A stretch of DNA of 64,000 bases from Litomosoides sigmodontis (GCA_963070105.1 OY718806.1:1394865-1458864), one strand, 5' to 3'. Positions 21,508 to 34,200 are shown, numbered from the stretch's first letter. Program-made: numbers and translations. Notes: generated by a model from the sequence alone, not told the origin.

Positions 21508-22952
21508 AAACGAATATTTCTTACTATGAAAATTTTTACTATGAAATAATAAATACATCCGGTAAACTGATTCACTTAAAGCTATTATTTAGCATAATTA
21601 TATAGTTTGTTCATCTATTGCACAAAGAAAAAGACAAATGTTACAAATTTTATTTTTGATCAAAATTTAAAAATTTCGAACTACGGCACATCGATTCCCC
21701 ATTTTTTTCCTCCCGATTTTTTTTTTCTTTTCAACTACACTAAACTACTCTAATTGCCACAGGAAACATTCAACAATGTTACGTTTTTTTTTTCAACATG
21801 AAAAATGATTTTCAACTATCCTATTATTAAATTTGAAATGTTAAAATACATTTTTCTCTTATATTTTTTAGCGCAAAAATTGAAATTATGATAATTGTAT
21901 CCTCGATCTGCAACTTTATTCTTTTGTAATCAATCAGTCATACTTTTCTTGCACACTTTGGAAGAGTTAAAGTAATCATAATATGATAATCACATACTGG
22001 TACAGCTTTTTTTCCTGTTAATAATTTATTTCAGGTGGCACTAATTTTTTTTAACTCTTTGAGTTGAAATTTCAGATAACTTTATGCTTTCAATTTTCCC
22101 CTAATAAGTAAACAATTCATCGTGTCGTTTGTTAAGTTAATTTCTATGCCTCTTATCATTTGTCTTGCACTTGCACTTTGCCATGATTGTACCCATGAAA
22201 ATTCGGGGGAGGGTTGGCAGCGAAACATGAAATGAATAGGCATGCAATGCAGTAAAATAGGACGGCAAAAAGGAGAAGGAACAAAAAAAAAGGAAGAGAG
22301 TTATCAGTGGAAAAAAAAAGTAAATGGCAAAACAAAATTTGCACGCCCTTCATTTAATTTTATATTTCAAAATGAAATAGTTTAAAATTGAACTCCTCTG
22401 TCTCTTCGCATATTTTACTGTGAAAGCAATTTCCTCCATTTCATGCAATTTTTTTGCAATGTTTATTATTTGCTACTTTTCTCAATTATGAAAATGGCAT
22501 TTAAAATTTTAAAACGTTTGTAGGATTCGTTTTACCTTATGCATTGGTGTAACTAACAAGTGTTTTATTATGTTGTCTAACTGTTATAAGTTATTACAAC
22601 TGACCACTGATATATATCGTTGAGGAAATTTCCTTTTTATAGATTTGATAGCTTTCGTTATCAGAAATGACGGAAAGAAAGTCTCTACTGATAACACGAA
22701 CGAATGATAGAATTTAAAAGTCTGCGAGAAAAAGAAATTGATAATTTCAGTATGACGTGATGTGATATGATAACAAATGATATTAGATGATATTATTATT
22801 CCCATCTTTCATCCTTTGTACGCTTAAGTAGCATGCAATAATTTCTAAACAAAGTAAAAATTTATGGAGAGCATTGTTTTTTTTTCTTCTTTCCATCAAT
22901 CAATTTAGGAGGATGGTTTATTATTTTATTATTTTTATTGTTTATTATTATT
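20800..22952. other. AT-rich non-coding DNA
   Basis: No gene recognised. Many poly-A/T runs, including a T run near 21486-21507. Short frames (20890-21096, 22156-22353, 22584-22805) show no homology and no convincing splice signals. Confidence 0.55.
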
Positions 22953-23050
22953 ATGTATTATTTATTATTTATTATTTATTATTTATTATTTATTATTTAT
23001 TATTTATTATTTATTATTTATTATTTATTATTTATTATTTACTATTTATT
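22953..23050. repeat. 7-bp (TTATTTA)n minisatellite
   Basis: About 12 units of TTATTTA/TATTATT directly 5' of the 11-bp array. The unit equals two ATT-like triplets plus one base. Confidence 0.9.
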
Positions 23051-23069
23051 ATTATTATTAATTATTATT

Positions 23070-23722
23070 ATATTATATTATTATTATATTTTTATTATAT
23101 TATTATTATATTATTATTATATTATTATTATATTATTATTATATTATTATTATATTATTATTATATTATTATTATATTATTATTATATTATTATTATATT
23201 ATTATTATATTATTATTATATTATTATTATATTATTATTATATTATTATTATATTATTATTATATTATTATTATATTATTATTATATTATTATTATATTA
23301 TTATTATATTATTATTATATTATTATTATATTATTATTATATTATTATTATATTATTATTATATTATTATTATATTATTATTATATTATTATTATATTAT
23401 TATTATATTATTATTATATTATTATTATATTATTATTATATTATTATTATATTATTATTATATTATTATTATATTATTATTATATTATTATTATATTATT
23501 ATTATATTATTATTATATTATTATTATATTATTATTATATTATTATTATATTATTATTATATTATTATTATATTATTATTATATTATTATTATATTATTA
23601 TTATATTATTTTTATATTATTATTATATTATTTATTATTATTATATTATTATATTATTAATTTATTATTATTATATTATTATATTATTATTATGTTATTA
23701 TTATATTATTATTATATTATAG
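23070..23722. repeat. 11-bp (ATTATTATTAT)n minisatellite
   Basis: The regular part, about 23100-23605, holds roughly 46 copies of an 11-bp unit that is four ATT triplets minus one base. The flanks are degenerate. Because 11 is not a multiple of three, all frames give the same 11-residue Leu/Tyr/Ile periodic peptide, so the 240- and 282-codon open frames here are not genes. Confidence 0.95.
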
Positions 23723-24122
23723 TAATAATAATAATAATATTGTTAATTATCATTAATTAGTTGAAGTAAAAAAAATATATTGGCTGAATGATAAGTGATT
23801 GCGTTACAAATAAGCATTGAGATATTTTTTCGTTAAATGAGGTAAAATTCGAGAAATTGAGATTATTTCCTATCAAATTTAATTGTAATTTGGGAAGAAA
23901 GAATGAAAAAGGAATGCCAAAAAGAGAAAAAAAAAGAGGCGAAAAGCATTTTATAATTAAATTTTATTTTATTCTATTTTTTGTAACACTTTTGCTGCAT
24001 AATTGATGGTTCATTCAATTTTCATTCAATGGATTTCAATGAATTTTAATTTATGGGCATTTAAGTTAACAAAAAAAATTTATGTGAGAAATTAGCAGGG
24101 ATAAATGATGTGTGTGTGTGTA

Positions 24123-24169
<47 letters not shown>

Positions 24170-24472
24170 ATGTGTGTGTGTATGTGTGTATGTGTGTGTA
24201 TGTGTGTATGTGTGTGTGTATATATATATGTACGTTTTTTGTTCAGATCAATTAATTTAATTTAATTTTTTTTTGCTTTCATATATAGCGCCTAAAATTG
24301 AAAGAAAAATATCCGTTCCTGTCTTTTTTCTGTTTTTCATTTTTATCTTTTCAAAGATTTCTTCATCTTTCTTATTTTATAAATTTAGGAAATACATTTT
24401 TGTTACTTTTATACTAAACGTGGCGTTTCTTTTTGCGTTTTCAATATTAAATATTCTCACATGCTTTTTCTA

Positions 24473-24473
<1 letters not shown>
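23723..24473. other. non-coding DNA with an interrupted TG/TATG array
   Basis: From about 24110 to 24229 runs a (TG)n array broken at irregular spacing by TA steps and ending in TATATATATG. Elsewhere no gene is visible. Confidence 0.6.
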
Positions 24474-24560
<87 letters not shown>

Positions 24561-24568
24561 ACACACAT
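24474..24568. repeat. (CA)n dinucleotide array
   Basis: About 40 CA units, then ATACACACACACA and a TA run. It lies about 250 bp from the (TG)n array at 24110-24229, its reverse complement, so the pair forms a large imperfect inverted repeat of simple sequence. Confidence 0.96.
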
Positions 24569-24758
24569 TATATATATATATATATATCAAAATTTTTTTT
24601 AATGCCTCAATGTGAATTTTATGATATCACATTTCACTAGTAAAAAATCAGTTTGAAAAGGAAAAAGGAAGAAGCTTGCAATTTGTGAAGAAAATTTATT
24701 TAAATGAATATTTATCGTAAAATTTTTTCCTAAAATAAGTGGAAGAGATTGATTAACA

Positions 24759-25500
24759 TTGGCGCTTTGTAATAATGATAATTGGGAGGTGACAAACAGT
24801 TTGCAGTTTGCACTTCGAAATAACATGTGTTTTTTGATAACGATAATGGTGCTGGTGGTGATAATTATGATGCTAGTGATGGTGAGGAAGACGTCGATGA
24901 CGGTGATGATTATAATGATGAGAAAGAAGTGCTTACTATCATCGTCATCATCATCATCACCATTATCGTCATCATCGTCATCGTCCATTGGTACGGTTGC
25001 TGTGGAGGAGCAGATAGGCGGCGCAACACTTCTGAGGGTGCATTGATTATTAACGTCTTCTTACTTGTTGAATGAGTGCATCATTAATAATATACTGTCA
25101 GTTTCAAACATGCATTTTCCCGCTATGATTACCACAACTCTTTCTTTCTTTCACCTCTCACCTCTTGCTGCTCGCTCTCTCACTGTTGCATGTTGTGCTA
25201 TCTGCTCACCTCTAACTCTTCCACCTGTCTGCTGCGTCTGCACTGTACTCCAGGAGTGCCCGGTCACACGATGGCTCCTCATCATCACATTACTCCAGAA
25301 ACATTCCATCCCTTCTTCACAACATCTCATTTCCACTCCACTGGCCACTCGTGCCACCACTAGCGCTTCCTGTCACTGTCACTGTCACTGTCACGGTCAC
25401 TGTCACTGTCAGCTGCTACTACCATTACTCTTCCTACAACAACAATTACTACCACAACAACTGCTGCTGCTGCTGCTGCTACTGTTTACCTAAGCGTAGC
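24759..25500. other. GC-richer island with mirrored GAT/ATC halves, CTGTCA and CTG repeats
   Basis: The composition shifts upward in GC. 24840-24930 is GAT/GGT-rich and 24935-24990 is ATC/GTC-rich, so the halves can pair. 25373-25411 is a (CTGTCA)n repeat of about six units and 25460-25480 a short CTG run. A pyrimidine-rich stretch ends TGTACTCCAG at 25255. The frame following it reads GVPGHTMAPHHHITPE and ends at TAG about 37 codons on; this could be a His-rich terminal exon, but no partner exon was found. Confidence 0.35.
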
Positions 25501-25529
25501 TATCGATACAACGGGTAGGATAAGTAGCA

Positions 25530-25960
25530 ATAACGATAACGATGACAGTAATAGGATTATTGTGTGCACCACTACAATAATCCTTGAATTGTCGTCAAAT
25601 TGTTACTGTGGCAGACGTGTGCACCTTTCCAATTCACCTTAACTTACCAACTATACCTGCCTATCAACGATGGTTGTTGCTAATAGCAATGATGATAACG
25701 ACAACAATAATATTGTTATTAGTATCTGTTACAATAATAATAATATTATTATTGTTGTCGTAGTTGTTATTACAGCGAATGCACACCTTTCCTATTTACC
25801 TTCGCTTACCTGTACCTACCTATCACTACTGACTACTCTTGCAATAGCGATGATGATAACGACAACGATAATACTGTTATTATTATACATTGCAATAATA
25901 ATATTATTATCGTTGCCGTAATTGTTATTGCATCAAACTGCACACTTTGCAACTAATCTT
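25530..25960. repeat. three-copy tandem repeat (about 160 bp), each copy with an inverted repeat
   Basis: Copies start near 25530, 25688 and 25850. Each has GATAACGA(C/T) near its start, an AT-rich inverted repeat, then GT(C/T)GT(C/A)..TTGTTA(C/T)TG-like sequence and a GCACAC(C)TTTCC/TTTGC end. Hairpin arms: copy 1, 25553-25563 with 25574-25584 (perfect 11 bp); copy 2, 25698-25712 with 25747-25761 (perfect 15 bp); copy 3, 25859-25873 with 25905-25919 (14 of 15). Function unknown; a decayed mobile element or a structured non-coding repeat are both possible. Confidence 0.75.
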
Positions 25961-27173
25961 GCTCAATCATTGAATAAATATTATTAGCCAATGACAAATG
26001 TCTTCATTTCTGCCGTAATTTCTTTAATTCTTTTTTTTTTTTAAACTAACTCACCAATATTTGCATATCGAGAAATTCGTATATAGCGTGGTTATTTTTG
26101 GAAAGGTTTTAGTGAGTTAGGTGCTATTGGCACGGTTTAGTTGCGGTACAAACTCTCACTCCAGGCAATAATCAATTATTGTATTGCTATTTATTTATTT
26201 CTCACAAAGTTATTATCGGTTTGTCAATTTCTCATTGTATCAGTGCGAAGAAGCAAATTCCAGGTATGTAAAAGATGCTATTCGTTAAACTTACTTGAAT
26301 TTAAAATGAACACCTTAGGAAATGGTAGGCTATTCATGCTTAAGTGCTAATTACAACGCATTACGGGAATAATTACTTCATTCCTTGCCCTCCTAAATTT
26401 CTGATTTACACACATTTCATTAAGCTTTTTTCTCTTCATCTGTCCTACACGAGGATCCCTGCATAATTTTTTTTCCACACAAGATAGAAAGTTTGGAGTC
26501 CCATCAATGTTTGTATAGCGTTATACATTATCCCGCTTGCTCCTGACATCACTGCATTTGATTATGACAGTTTTGAATTCCGATCCGAGTACGAACAGTG
26601 TAGACACTTTGCAAGACATGAGATATGACGGGTATGAATTAATTGAAATATTAAAAATGCCGAATAGCTGCACAAAATGAATAATATTCTTCTCTCTCTC
26701 TCTCTCTCTCTCCTTCTCTCCGTCTCCCTTTCCCTTTCTTTTCCCAAACAGACATTGAACTCTCTTTAATTTTGAATAGTAAAGTTTCGCATCCTCTAAC
26801 AAGTGCTATTAAATCCTCTGATGCTTCTTCATCCTGGTTGCTTAGAGATGAAGTTATAAACCGAGGAAAATAATTTAGAGCAATCTCTTTAGCAGGAAAA
26901 AAAGGAAAAAATTGTAGATTTAAATAGAATTAGATTCCAAAATGAGTGTTTTTCTTCCTATTTTATAATTCATATTACGTCGTGTTCAAGTGTTGTGGAA
27001 TTTTGAGGTTACATTCAAATATGAACAACAAGATGTGCTAGTTTGTAAGCTTTGGTTTGAAATGTCACGAATTAGCGAACAAATGTTTGCACTTACGCAA
27101 TTTCAGGATAAGATTTTCTTCTATGTGCCGTGACCTTTTTGAGGACTAATGATTTTTCTGTTTGAAATTTTAG
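25961..27173. other. non-coding DNA 5' of the syndapin gene
   Basis: No conserved exon. A possible small 5' exon ends TTCCAG|GTATGT near 26260, with a strong donor, but its start and coding status are unclear. A CT tract lies at 26690-26712. Confidence 0.45.
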
Positions 27174-27236
27174 AAAAAAGCATTAAATCACAGCCGAAAT
27201 TAAATAAGTTTTCCACTCGGGGAGGATTCGTTAAAG
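27174..27236 (+). other. possible 5' exon of the syndapin gene (UTR or N-terminal extension)
   Basis: Between the acceptor AAATTTTAG and the donor TTAAAG|GTAGTG lies a 63-nt segment open in the frame of the syndapin start: KSIKSQPKLNKFSTRGGFVK, then V at the junction, then MAD. It has no ATG, so it is either 5' UTR that happens to be open or part of a longer isoform. Alternatively the acceptor at 27369, two bases before the ATG, receives a trans-spliced leader and this exon is not used. Confidence 0.4.
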
Positions 27237-27371
27237 GTAGTGGTGATGCGACATTTCGTACACATTTATTATAAATGTGCTCGCTGTTTCATTACAAAAT
27301 GCTTTTAATCATAAAACATTTTTTTTATTCTACGAAAGTTTATTAATTGAATGAATTGTCATTTATTAGTT

Positions 27372-30300
27372 ATGGCCGATACAACGTCGTTTTACGATAT
27401 TGGTGGATACCGTGAAAATGTTCGACGTTATAAGGATGGTATTGAACAACTTACTGATGTCCAAATAATGATTAAGGTTTCTTATTATTTTTTCATCTAA
27501 TATTATATTTTCGATAGATTTATTTTTGATATTATCTTTTCAACGTAGTTATTTGTTGTGCAGCTATTACGGATCCTTTTCATTAATCATTCCATTCTAT
27601 AGTGAATTGCCCGCTGAGAGATTTTCTTTCGCATCACTTTGCTTCTTGAAATGCTCGCTGTATAGTATAGTATCCAAAACCGATGTAAATTTCAAGCTTT
27701 TAGGAAGCGCAATTTTTAGTTACAATTATCCTGTTACTCTAATTCCATTGTCTAATTTTTTTGCTTTTATGTGCTGCATCTCTTACTGTAAGTTGCGATA
27801 CACAGGCCTTATCATTCCTCTGTATTATTAATCCTGTAAACATTCGTGAACTTCTTGTAGTATTATATTTTTTAGGTGTTTTAAAATGTAGTGAGGTGTT
27901 TTTAAATATCACCGACCAGAACTGAAATGTAGATGTAGATGTGTCATTAATGCTCGAGAATAACATTTCATTTCTGTAATCCATTTAGACAATTCTTTTT
28001 GTTTGGTAGATTTATATTATTTTCAATCACTTTTAGGGATATAAACTTGTATTTTAGGAGAGGATGGATATTGAAACAAATTATAGCAAATGCTTGCAAA
28101 TTTATTACGATAAATGGTCGGATCATGTTGGTGGTTTAGCAAAATCAGCGATACAGGCAGTCTGGAAAGATATTTTAGAGGAAAGCATGGAATTACAGCG
28201 ATTGCATGCAAATGTTCGAGATCGGATATGCGACGAAGTTAGTAGCTGTTAAGCTTAATAAGATAGTTTTATGGTATGGTCACCATTTCGTGCTTTAATA
28301 TAAAAGTTTACCGGAATAGCGAGCAAATGAATAATATTGAGCTTTCGGAGCAGAACAAGACGTCCTGTGAGCAAAAGGACAGGAGAGGGGGGGGGGGGGG
28401 GGAAGGGAGCATTAGTGATTGCTGATGAGATTGAGGATGTGTAGTGTTACTGCCCAAATGGACTAATTGAGGAAGCGTGGAAATGGTATTGGCGCAAAAA
28501 GGGAGAGTGATCGTCCTCCTATCTTGATCGGTATTTGCATCGTCGAGTGTGTAAGGGTTGATCAAAATGACCAGCGTGGGAAAAGACGTGATACAATTAC
28601 TTGATCTCATCACCATCCACAGACATAAGAATCAAACCTATGATATATAAAAAAAAAGCAATTCGCAGACTACAGTATACATGACAAGTTTGGTACAGAC
28701 AATTTCGTAATGATTACTAGGTGACGACTATAATTTGTGGTAGATTTATCTCGACTTTACCAACAACGGATGTACGATGTTTCTACGCTGAATTGCTGTT
28801 ATCTCATGAGACAAATGTATTTTATTCATTAGATAGTTCAGGAAGATATGATGTTGTATGGCTGTTTCAGATTCTGAAGACAGTTACACTTTATCTAAAA
28901 GAGAATCATCACCCATCGGCATTTCGTGCATCGAAAGAAACGCGCGAAGTTGAAGATGATTTTGAAAGGGCACAACGATCTTGGCGACGTCAATTCGAAA
29001 AAGTTGAAAAGGCTAAGAAAGCATATCATATAGCAGCAAGATCAGAAAGATCCGCTCAAATACAGGTGAAAATTAAATTTTACTTTCATTCTAAAATTTA
29101 TAAGAAAATAATAGTCTAATAAAACTGGAGTTGTTATCATCTTGCAGCATTTTTCAACTACAGTATGTGTCACTGATTGGATGTACTTTAGTTTATGTTT
29201 GGCTTTTTTGAATTTCGGAATTGCTGTCATATTAACAAATTCAGATGAAGAATGCATGTGGCGATGCAGCACTCTCACCTGATATGCAGTCGAGATATCA
29301 TGATCGTTATCAGAAATGTCAGGATGAGCTGCTGAAATCTGAAAAAGGTTATCGTTCTGCGTTGGACGATTTGTTTCTTTTGAAGAAGAATTACGTGTCA
29401 CATATGAATGATGTAAGTTTGTTATACATATATGCGCATATCGTTGTTTTTTTCCTCATTTCATGTTTTCTTCACATTTTTGCTTTACAATCCATTGAGG
29501 TAGGTTCCTCAAGGTATGAATGAAGTTAATTTACTACCGCGAGGTCAATTTTTTTCAGGTTTTTGAAGCATGTCAAATGAAAGAACTGAAACGTTTGAAG
29601 TTTACTTTTGAGATGCTATCCAATTTGCAAAAAGTCTGCTCCGATTTAGCATCTGCTACAAAGTAATAGTAACATTTAGTAGGTGTAATTAGTTACGAAG
29701 CTGAAGTGTAATAAGTTGAGCACAAGTTCGTGACGTTGTGCCAGTACGACTATTTCTTGGAATTTTTCGTCTTATTTATTTAGCTAGTTATTAAGCGATA
29801 TTTTGTGAGTGTAAGGTTGATACCACCGTGGTGAGATTAGATGTGGAGATGTATGTCATCATGCAGGCTAAATCATTTGCATCGTGATTTGGAAAGGAAA
29901 CTTGGGACTGATAATACCCGTTTCAATAACGACTTGGAAAAGTGGTCTAAAGCTCATGGTCCGGAATCTGAAACCAAATGGCCAGTTTTTGAGGTAAGTG
30001 CGCAAGTAGGACACATAACTGTACATAAAAGTATATTAACTAACGAAGCATTCTTAATTGATTATTTCGGTAGAATGTACATGTTTAATTTCTTTTCATA
30101 TTCTAAATACTTTACAATTAATTAATAATTTTAGCCATTCATACCGTCGTTAAGTGCGATTACATGCCGGAAGAAGAAGAAGGATGGCGAAGTTATTCTC
30201 ATGAAGCAAACATTTAAAGATGTTGATGGTCATGGCAGTTTAGCTTATTCCGCTCCAAATTTAGCCTCGCAAAATGCTCATTTAACTGCATCAGGTCCCA

Positions 30301-31275
30301 TATGTGCTAAAGGGCCAGTAAGTATTATTGCTGGTACAAGTCAGTTCATAATTAAAACTTAAAAACGGATGAATTATCATGATGTAAAGCGGGTTCACTG
30401 TTTGCAGTAAGGAATAGGATAAAGTGAAATATGACATTTTTCAATGTTTTGCTAGTGCTTTGGGATCTTCTTTGATTCTGTTCGAAATTTAAGATTACTG
30501 GTGTTAGAGAAGTTGCTGTTGACTGTGGTACTAATGGGACAGTATCCAAAAATAAAACGGAATCAACCGTTACACAGAATTGCAAGCAAACATCTTCGTT
30601 AGTATCGGCACATCAACATACCGATCAGCCATCAGTGGTTGTTGTTGGTGTGAATAATGCAGACAATTATTCTGGTGAACCCTCGGAGGATATTAAGCCC
30701 TACATAGGAAAAGTACTTCTTGATTATATTGCTCAAGATGATGACGAATTAACTCTCAAGAAAGGTACTTCAGAATTTGCGCTGATTAATAGTGAATTAA
30801 TTAGCATGGAATGAATTTTTCATATTTCATGATTTTTGTGTGCTTTCTAAACCACTTTTTAAAATAAATCCGTTTCTTTTTGTCGATCAATTTTTATGAA
30901 GGAGCTCAGTGAGTCCTACAACATCAAACATATATCCAGTTATCTTTTAATTAGTTTTTTTGTCTCCTTCCCCCTTTTTCTTTAAGCTGATTTTCGATGA
31001 GTTGAAATAACGCAGTACGCATTAATTCTCATAAGTAGCAAAATATTTTTGGTATCATCAAACGCATATTGTGTTTTTTTTCGAAATTATCTTCATTTAC
31101 CATTTGGCGTTGTTTATTTCTTCTAAAAATAATTTGCGCCATATTAGGCCTTTCATCGTTATTTTTAGGTGAAAAAATTACTGTGCTTAGTGGTCCGGAT
31201 CATTTGAACTGGAGTTTGGGCACGAAGAATGAGCGAACCGGTTTCTTTCCAGCTTCATTCGTGCAGAAGCTATAG
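27372..31275 (+). CDS. sdpn-1: syndapin/PACSIN, F-BAR and SH3 protein
   Basis: Membrane-bending adaptor of endocytosis and endosomal recycling. The F-BAR dimer binds anionic phosphoinositide/PS membranes and the SH3 domain recruits dynamin and N-WASP. Exons: 27372-27476, 28058-28237, 28871-29065, 29245-29412, 29559-29662, 29867-29993, 30135-30317, 30494-30764, 31169-31275; 479 residues, all phases consistent. F-BAR is about residues 8-290: FYDIGGYRENVRR, SKETREVEDDFERAQRSW, VFEACQMKELKRLKF, DLEKWSKAHGPESETKWPVFE. A basic linker (CRKKKKDG) and a low-complexity region follow, then the SH3 (about 422-479): VLLDYIAQDDDELTLKKGEK, NWSLG, GFFPASFVQKL. The start ATG lies two bases after an acceptor, typical of nematode trans- or cis-splicing. 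Odd points: the ALYDY motif is degenerate and no NPF motif is present. Confidence 0.94.
28238..28870 (+). other. syndapin intron with a G16 tract and a GC-richer segment
   Basis: The 633-bp intron contains 16 consecutive G at 28387-28402 and a 28321-28620 segment with more G and C than other introns here. The exon-3 frame also stays open upstream of its acceptor (28721-28870), but family alignment places the exon start at 28871. Confidence 0.6.
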
Positions 31276-34200
31276 TGATGTACAGGGGAAAGTGTTTTAG
31301 GTAATTGATGAAAGTAGAGGTTTTGATCCCTAAAATTTACAATTTTAAATTCTGTGTTGGCTTGTTTTTTGGTGTGTACTGCATTGACATTATATATGAA
31401 AATCGAAGAACTAATGGCTCTGTTTTGAATATCTGTTCAATAATGACTTGATAATGGTCTTTGTTTGTGCAAATAATCTATGTTGTTGTTGGATAGCGTA
31501 TCCTGTTCCAGTTATTTACTCTACTTATTCATTGTATTTTTTTTACATCGAAAGGTGTTTCAGCGTTCTCGTTAACTTCCTCAGTTTAATACAATTTGCG
31601 AAGTATTATTAAAGGAAAGAAATTTCAAAATGCATTTGCACGATCAATCTGGAATAGCACATTTGGCGAGCTTCATGTAATCAGACATGTTTCAATGAAG
31701 TTCAAGCGTGCAATTTTCATCACATATATCACATGCAATAAACTTTTCTAGCTATATCAGTCTTCTGCACTACAAATACATAATTCAAATGACTTTGATC
31801 TAGTGCTATCCAAAAGGTAGATTATCAGTTACTAAAAATCCTGATCGTGCTCGGTATAGGTGACGATTGTTGTGCATGCGAGGAGGTGTAATTCACGTGA
31901 ATGAATCTTCCCTCAGTTATTGTGTTTATTTTTTGTTTGCAAACAAGTTGTTTTTATCTAAAATTAACGATATCTGCAAATGTTGGTATTTTTTTTTAAA
32001 ATATTGTTGCATTCAATATCAATGTGTGTTGCATTCTTGCATTTCGCTAATACTTCATTTAGTTGCATTAGTGTTAAAAAGTATTCCCTCTTTTTTTTCT
32101 TTGTTTTTCAAATTATGAACTTCATTTTTTTCCGAAAAAATTCCAAACGATTGTTATATTCAAACTTTATTTCCATCCTCACTTCTACGTATGCATAAAA
32201 TATGCCCAACGGAGCACTGACTGCCGAGCAAAAATGTAGTTACCAATTAGCATTTGTTGAAGTATAAAAAATTGTTAGATAATTGAACGTAAATGAAGTG
32301 CATCTGTATGATTCATTAACAGATTGTTATTGCACAATAAATTGTATTATTTAAATGATGCATGAGAAGTGGGACGCGTACACTCAATTATTTTCAGTGC
32401 ATCATTTGCTGTTAATGGAATATTATCGATGTGTGTTTTTCATTTCAACTTCTTGAAAAATAAAATAGTCCCATTAGCATTTAGTGGTTCTTTTCAAGGA
32501 TGATGCAACATAGCTGTTCCATTTTGATTCTTTGATAAAATTTGTTTGCGCATTCAAGTATACGAAAATTTTCTTAATTGAAGATGTAGAAGCTTCATTC
32601 CTCCTGACGACGATGATCAATCTTGCTTTGATGAGGATGAATGCTCGCATCGTATTTTGTTCACATGTTTTATTCCTTTTTTTTTTTTGTTCAACTAAAA
32701 TTTTGAATGCTCGAATAACACTGGTCTTCATTTCACTACATTTCTTATCTGTTAGTCAAAAGTTTCAACAGCGCCATAAACTTTTTGAGGTGTAGTAGTG
32801 TTGTAGTGAGATGTGTAGAAATTTTTGCAAATTAATTTGTTATTTATTATCACCTGCATGGGTGGATTAATGCATCAATTTAAATTACAAAATTAAATTA
32901 ACTAATCAATCATTGTATATGTAAATTTAAATTGACTAATTGATAAGCGTGTTGTTACATATAATAAAGAAGATAAGTTTGTAGCAAAAATTGTCATAAA
33001 CTATAATTCATTGTGCGTGCGAATGAATGAATAATGGATGGAAAAATATTGCATAATTAATTAAAATAATGAAAGCATGATGGTTAATTGGCGAAAGAAT
33101 AGAAATTCATTGATTGTCCATTTCGATTCTCTTCACATCTTTATCGTCATCAATCGATTCCTCGCATCTCTATCAATAATGCAATAATATCACAAAGCTA
33201 TAATACTCTATATTGATTGAAAATTTCAATTTATCACTTTTCTTATCATCGAATGCGCACTATCCACAAGCAAACAAACATCCGACGCAACACACTTGAT
33301 TGCTAATGAGGTTATTTTCAAGCATTTTAGAGCCGATTAATTAGTTCTTCGATGAGAAAAAAAAATTTGAAACTAAAATATATGCAATCAATCAATGATA
33401 AATTATCGATAAAATGCTTTTTCCAATTGCTACACCAAGTCGATATAAATGACTATAGCAATAATAAATAATGATAATTGATAATGGCAAAAGTGATAAG
33501 TGTTAAGAACGAAGAGGGTACGGGTGTGATGGTGGTGGCGATGGTGATGATGAAGAGGATTAGACTGATAAATGATGTTAGACGATGATTGTTTGATTGC
33601 TTAGCTTGCGGTATTTCCATTCTGCTTAAATAAAGCAGCAAATGAAAGAGCTAAAGGAGTGGCACAGCACGCACGTGTTTTGATCTAAATGTTTTTTTTT
33701 TTTTCGTTTTCTTTTCCATTTTCTTTCTCCACTTTCTTTGATGCTGTGTTATTTATAAAAAAAAAAAAAAAAAAAAAAGAAAGAAAAAAGGCAAATATAA
33801 AATACATTCGTTTCAGTGGCTTTTTCTTATTCATTTTCATTTCCTGCAAAACACACTCATCGCTTTTCCTCTTCACTTTTTTTTTTTCATCTTATCCATT
33901 CATCAATCTATTCACACGTAGTTATCAAATATGAAATAAGTAAATTTTAGTTTGTAATTCTTGTCGGTTAGTTTAAAATTGAAAATTAATTATAAGTCCA
34001 TTTGTTGTTGTTTCCCTTTTCCTTTCTGTTAATTAATTCATACATTTTGCTTTCCTTTTGCAATCAATATGACAAGTAAGGGATAAAGTAGTACATTGTT
34101 TAAAAAAAATTCATTTCTTTTTTTTTTTAAAAAAAGACACTTCAATAAATTCATTTCACTCAGTGGCAGTTATTTTTTTGGTGATAAAGATTGATTAGTA

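Noticed and set aside
22874..23722. 282- and 240-residue Leu/Tyr/Ile repeat proteins
   Set aside because: An 11-bp AT-only unit gives the same periodic peptide in every frame; no start context, splice sites or homology.
23070..23722. CRISPR array
   Set aside because: The repeats are contiguous with no unique spacers and the DNA is eukaryotic.
28308..28616. 102-residue minus-strand ORF in a syndapin intron
   Set aside because: Its poly-Pro run is the complement of the G16 tract; no homology, and it lies within an intron.
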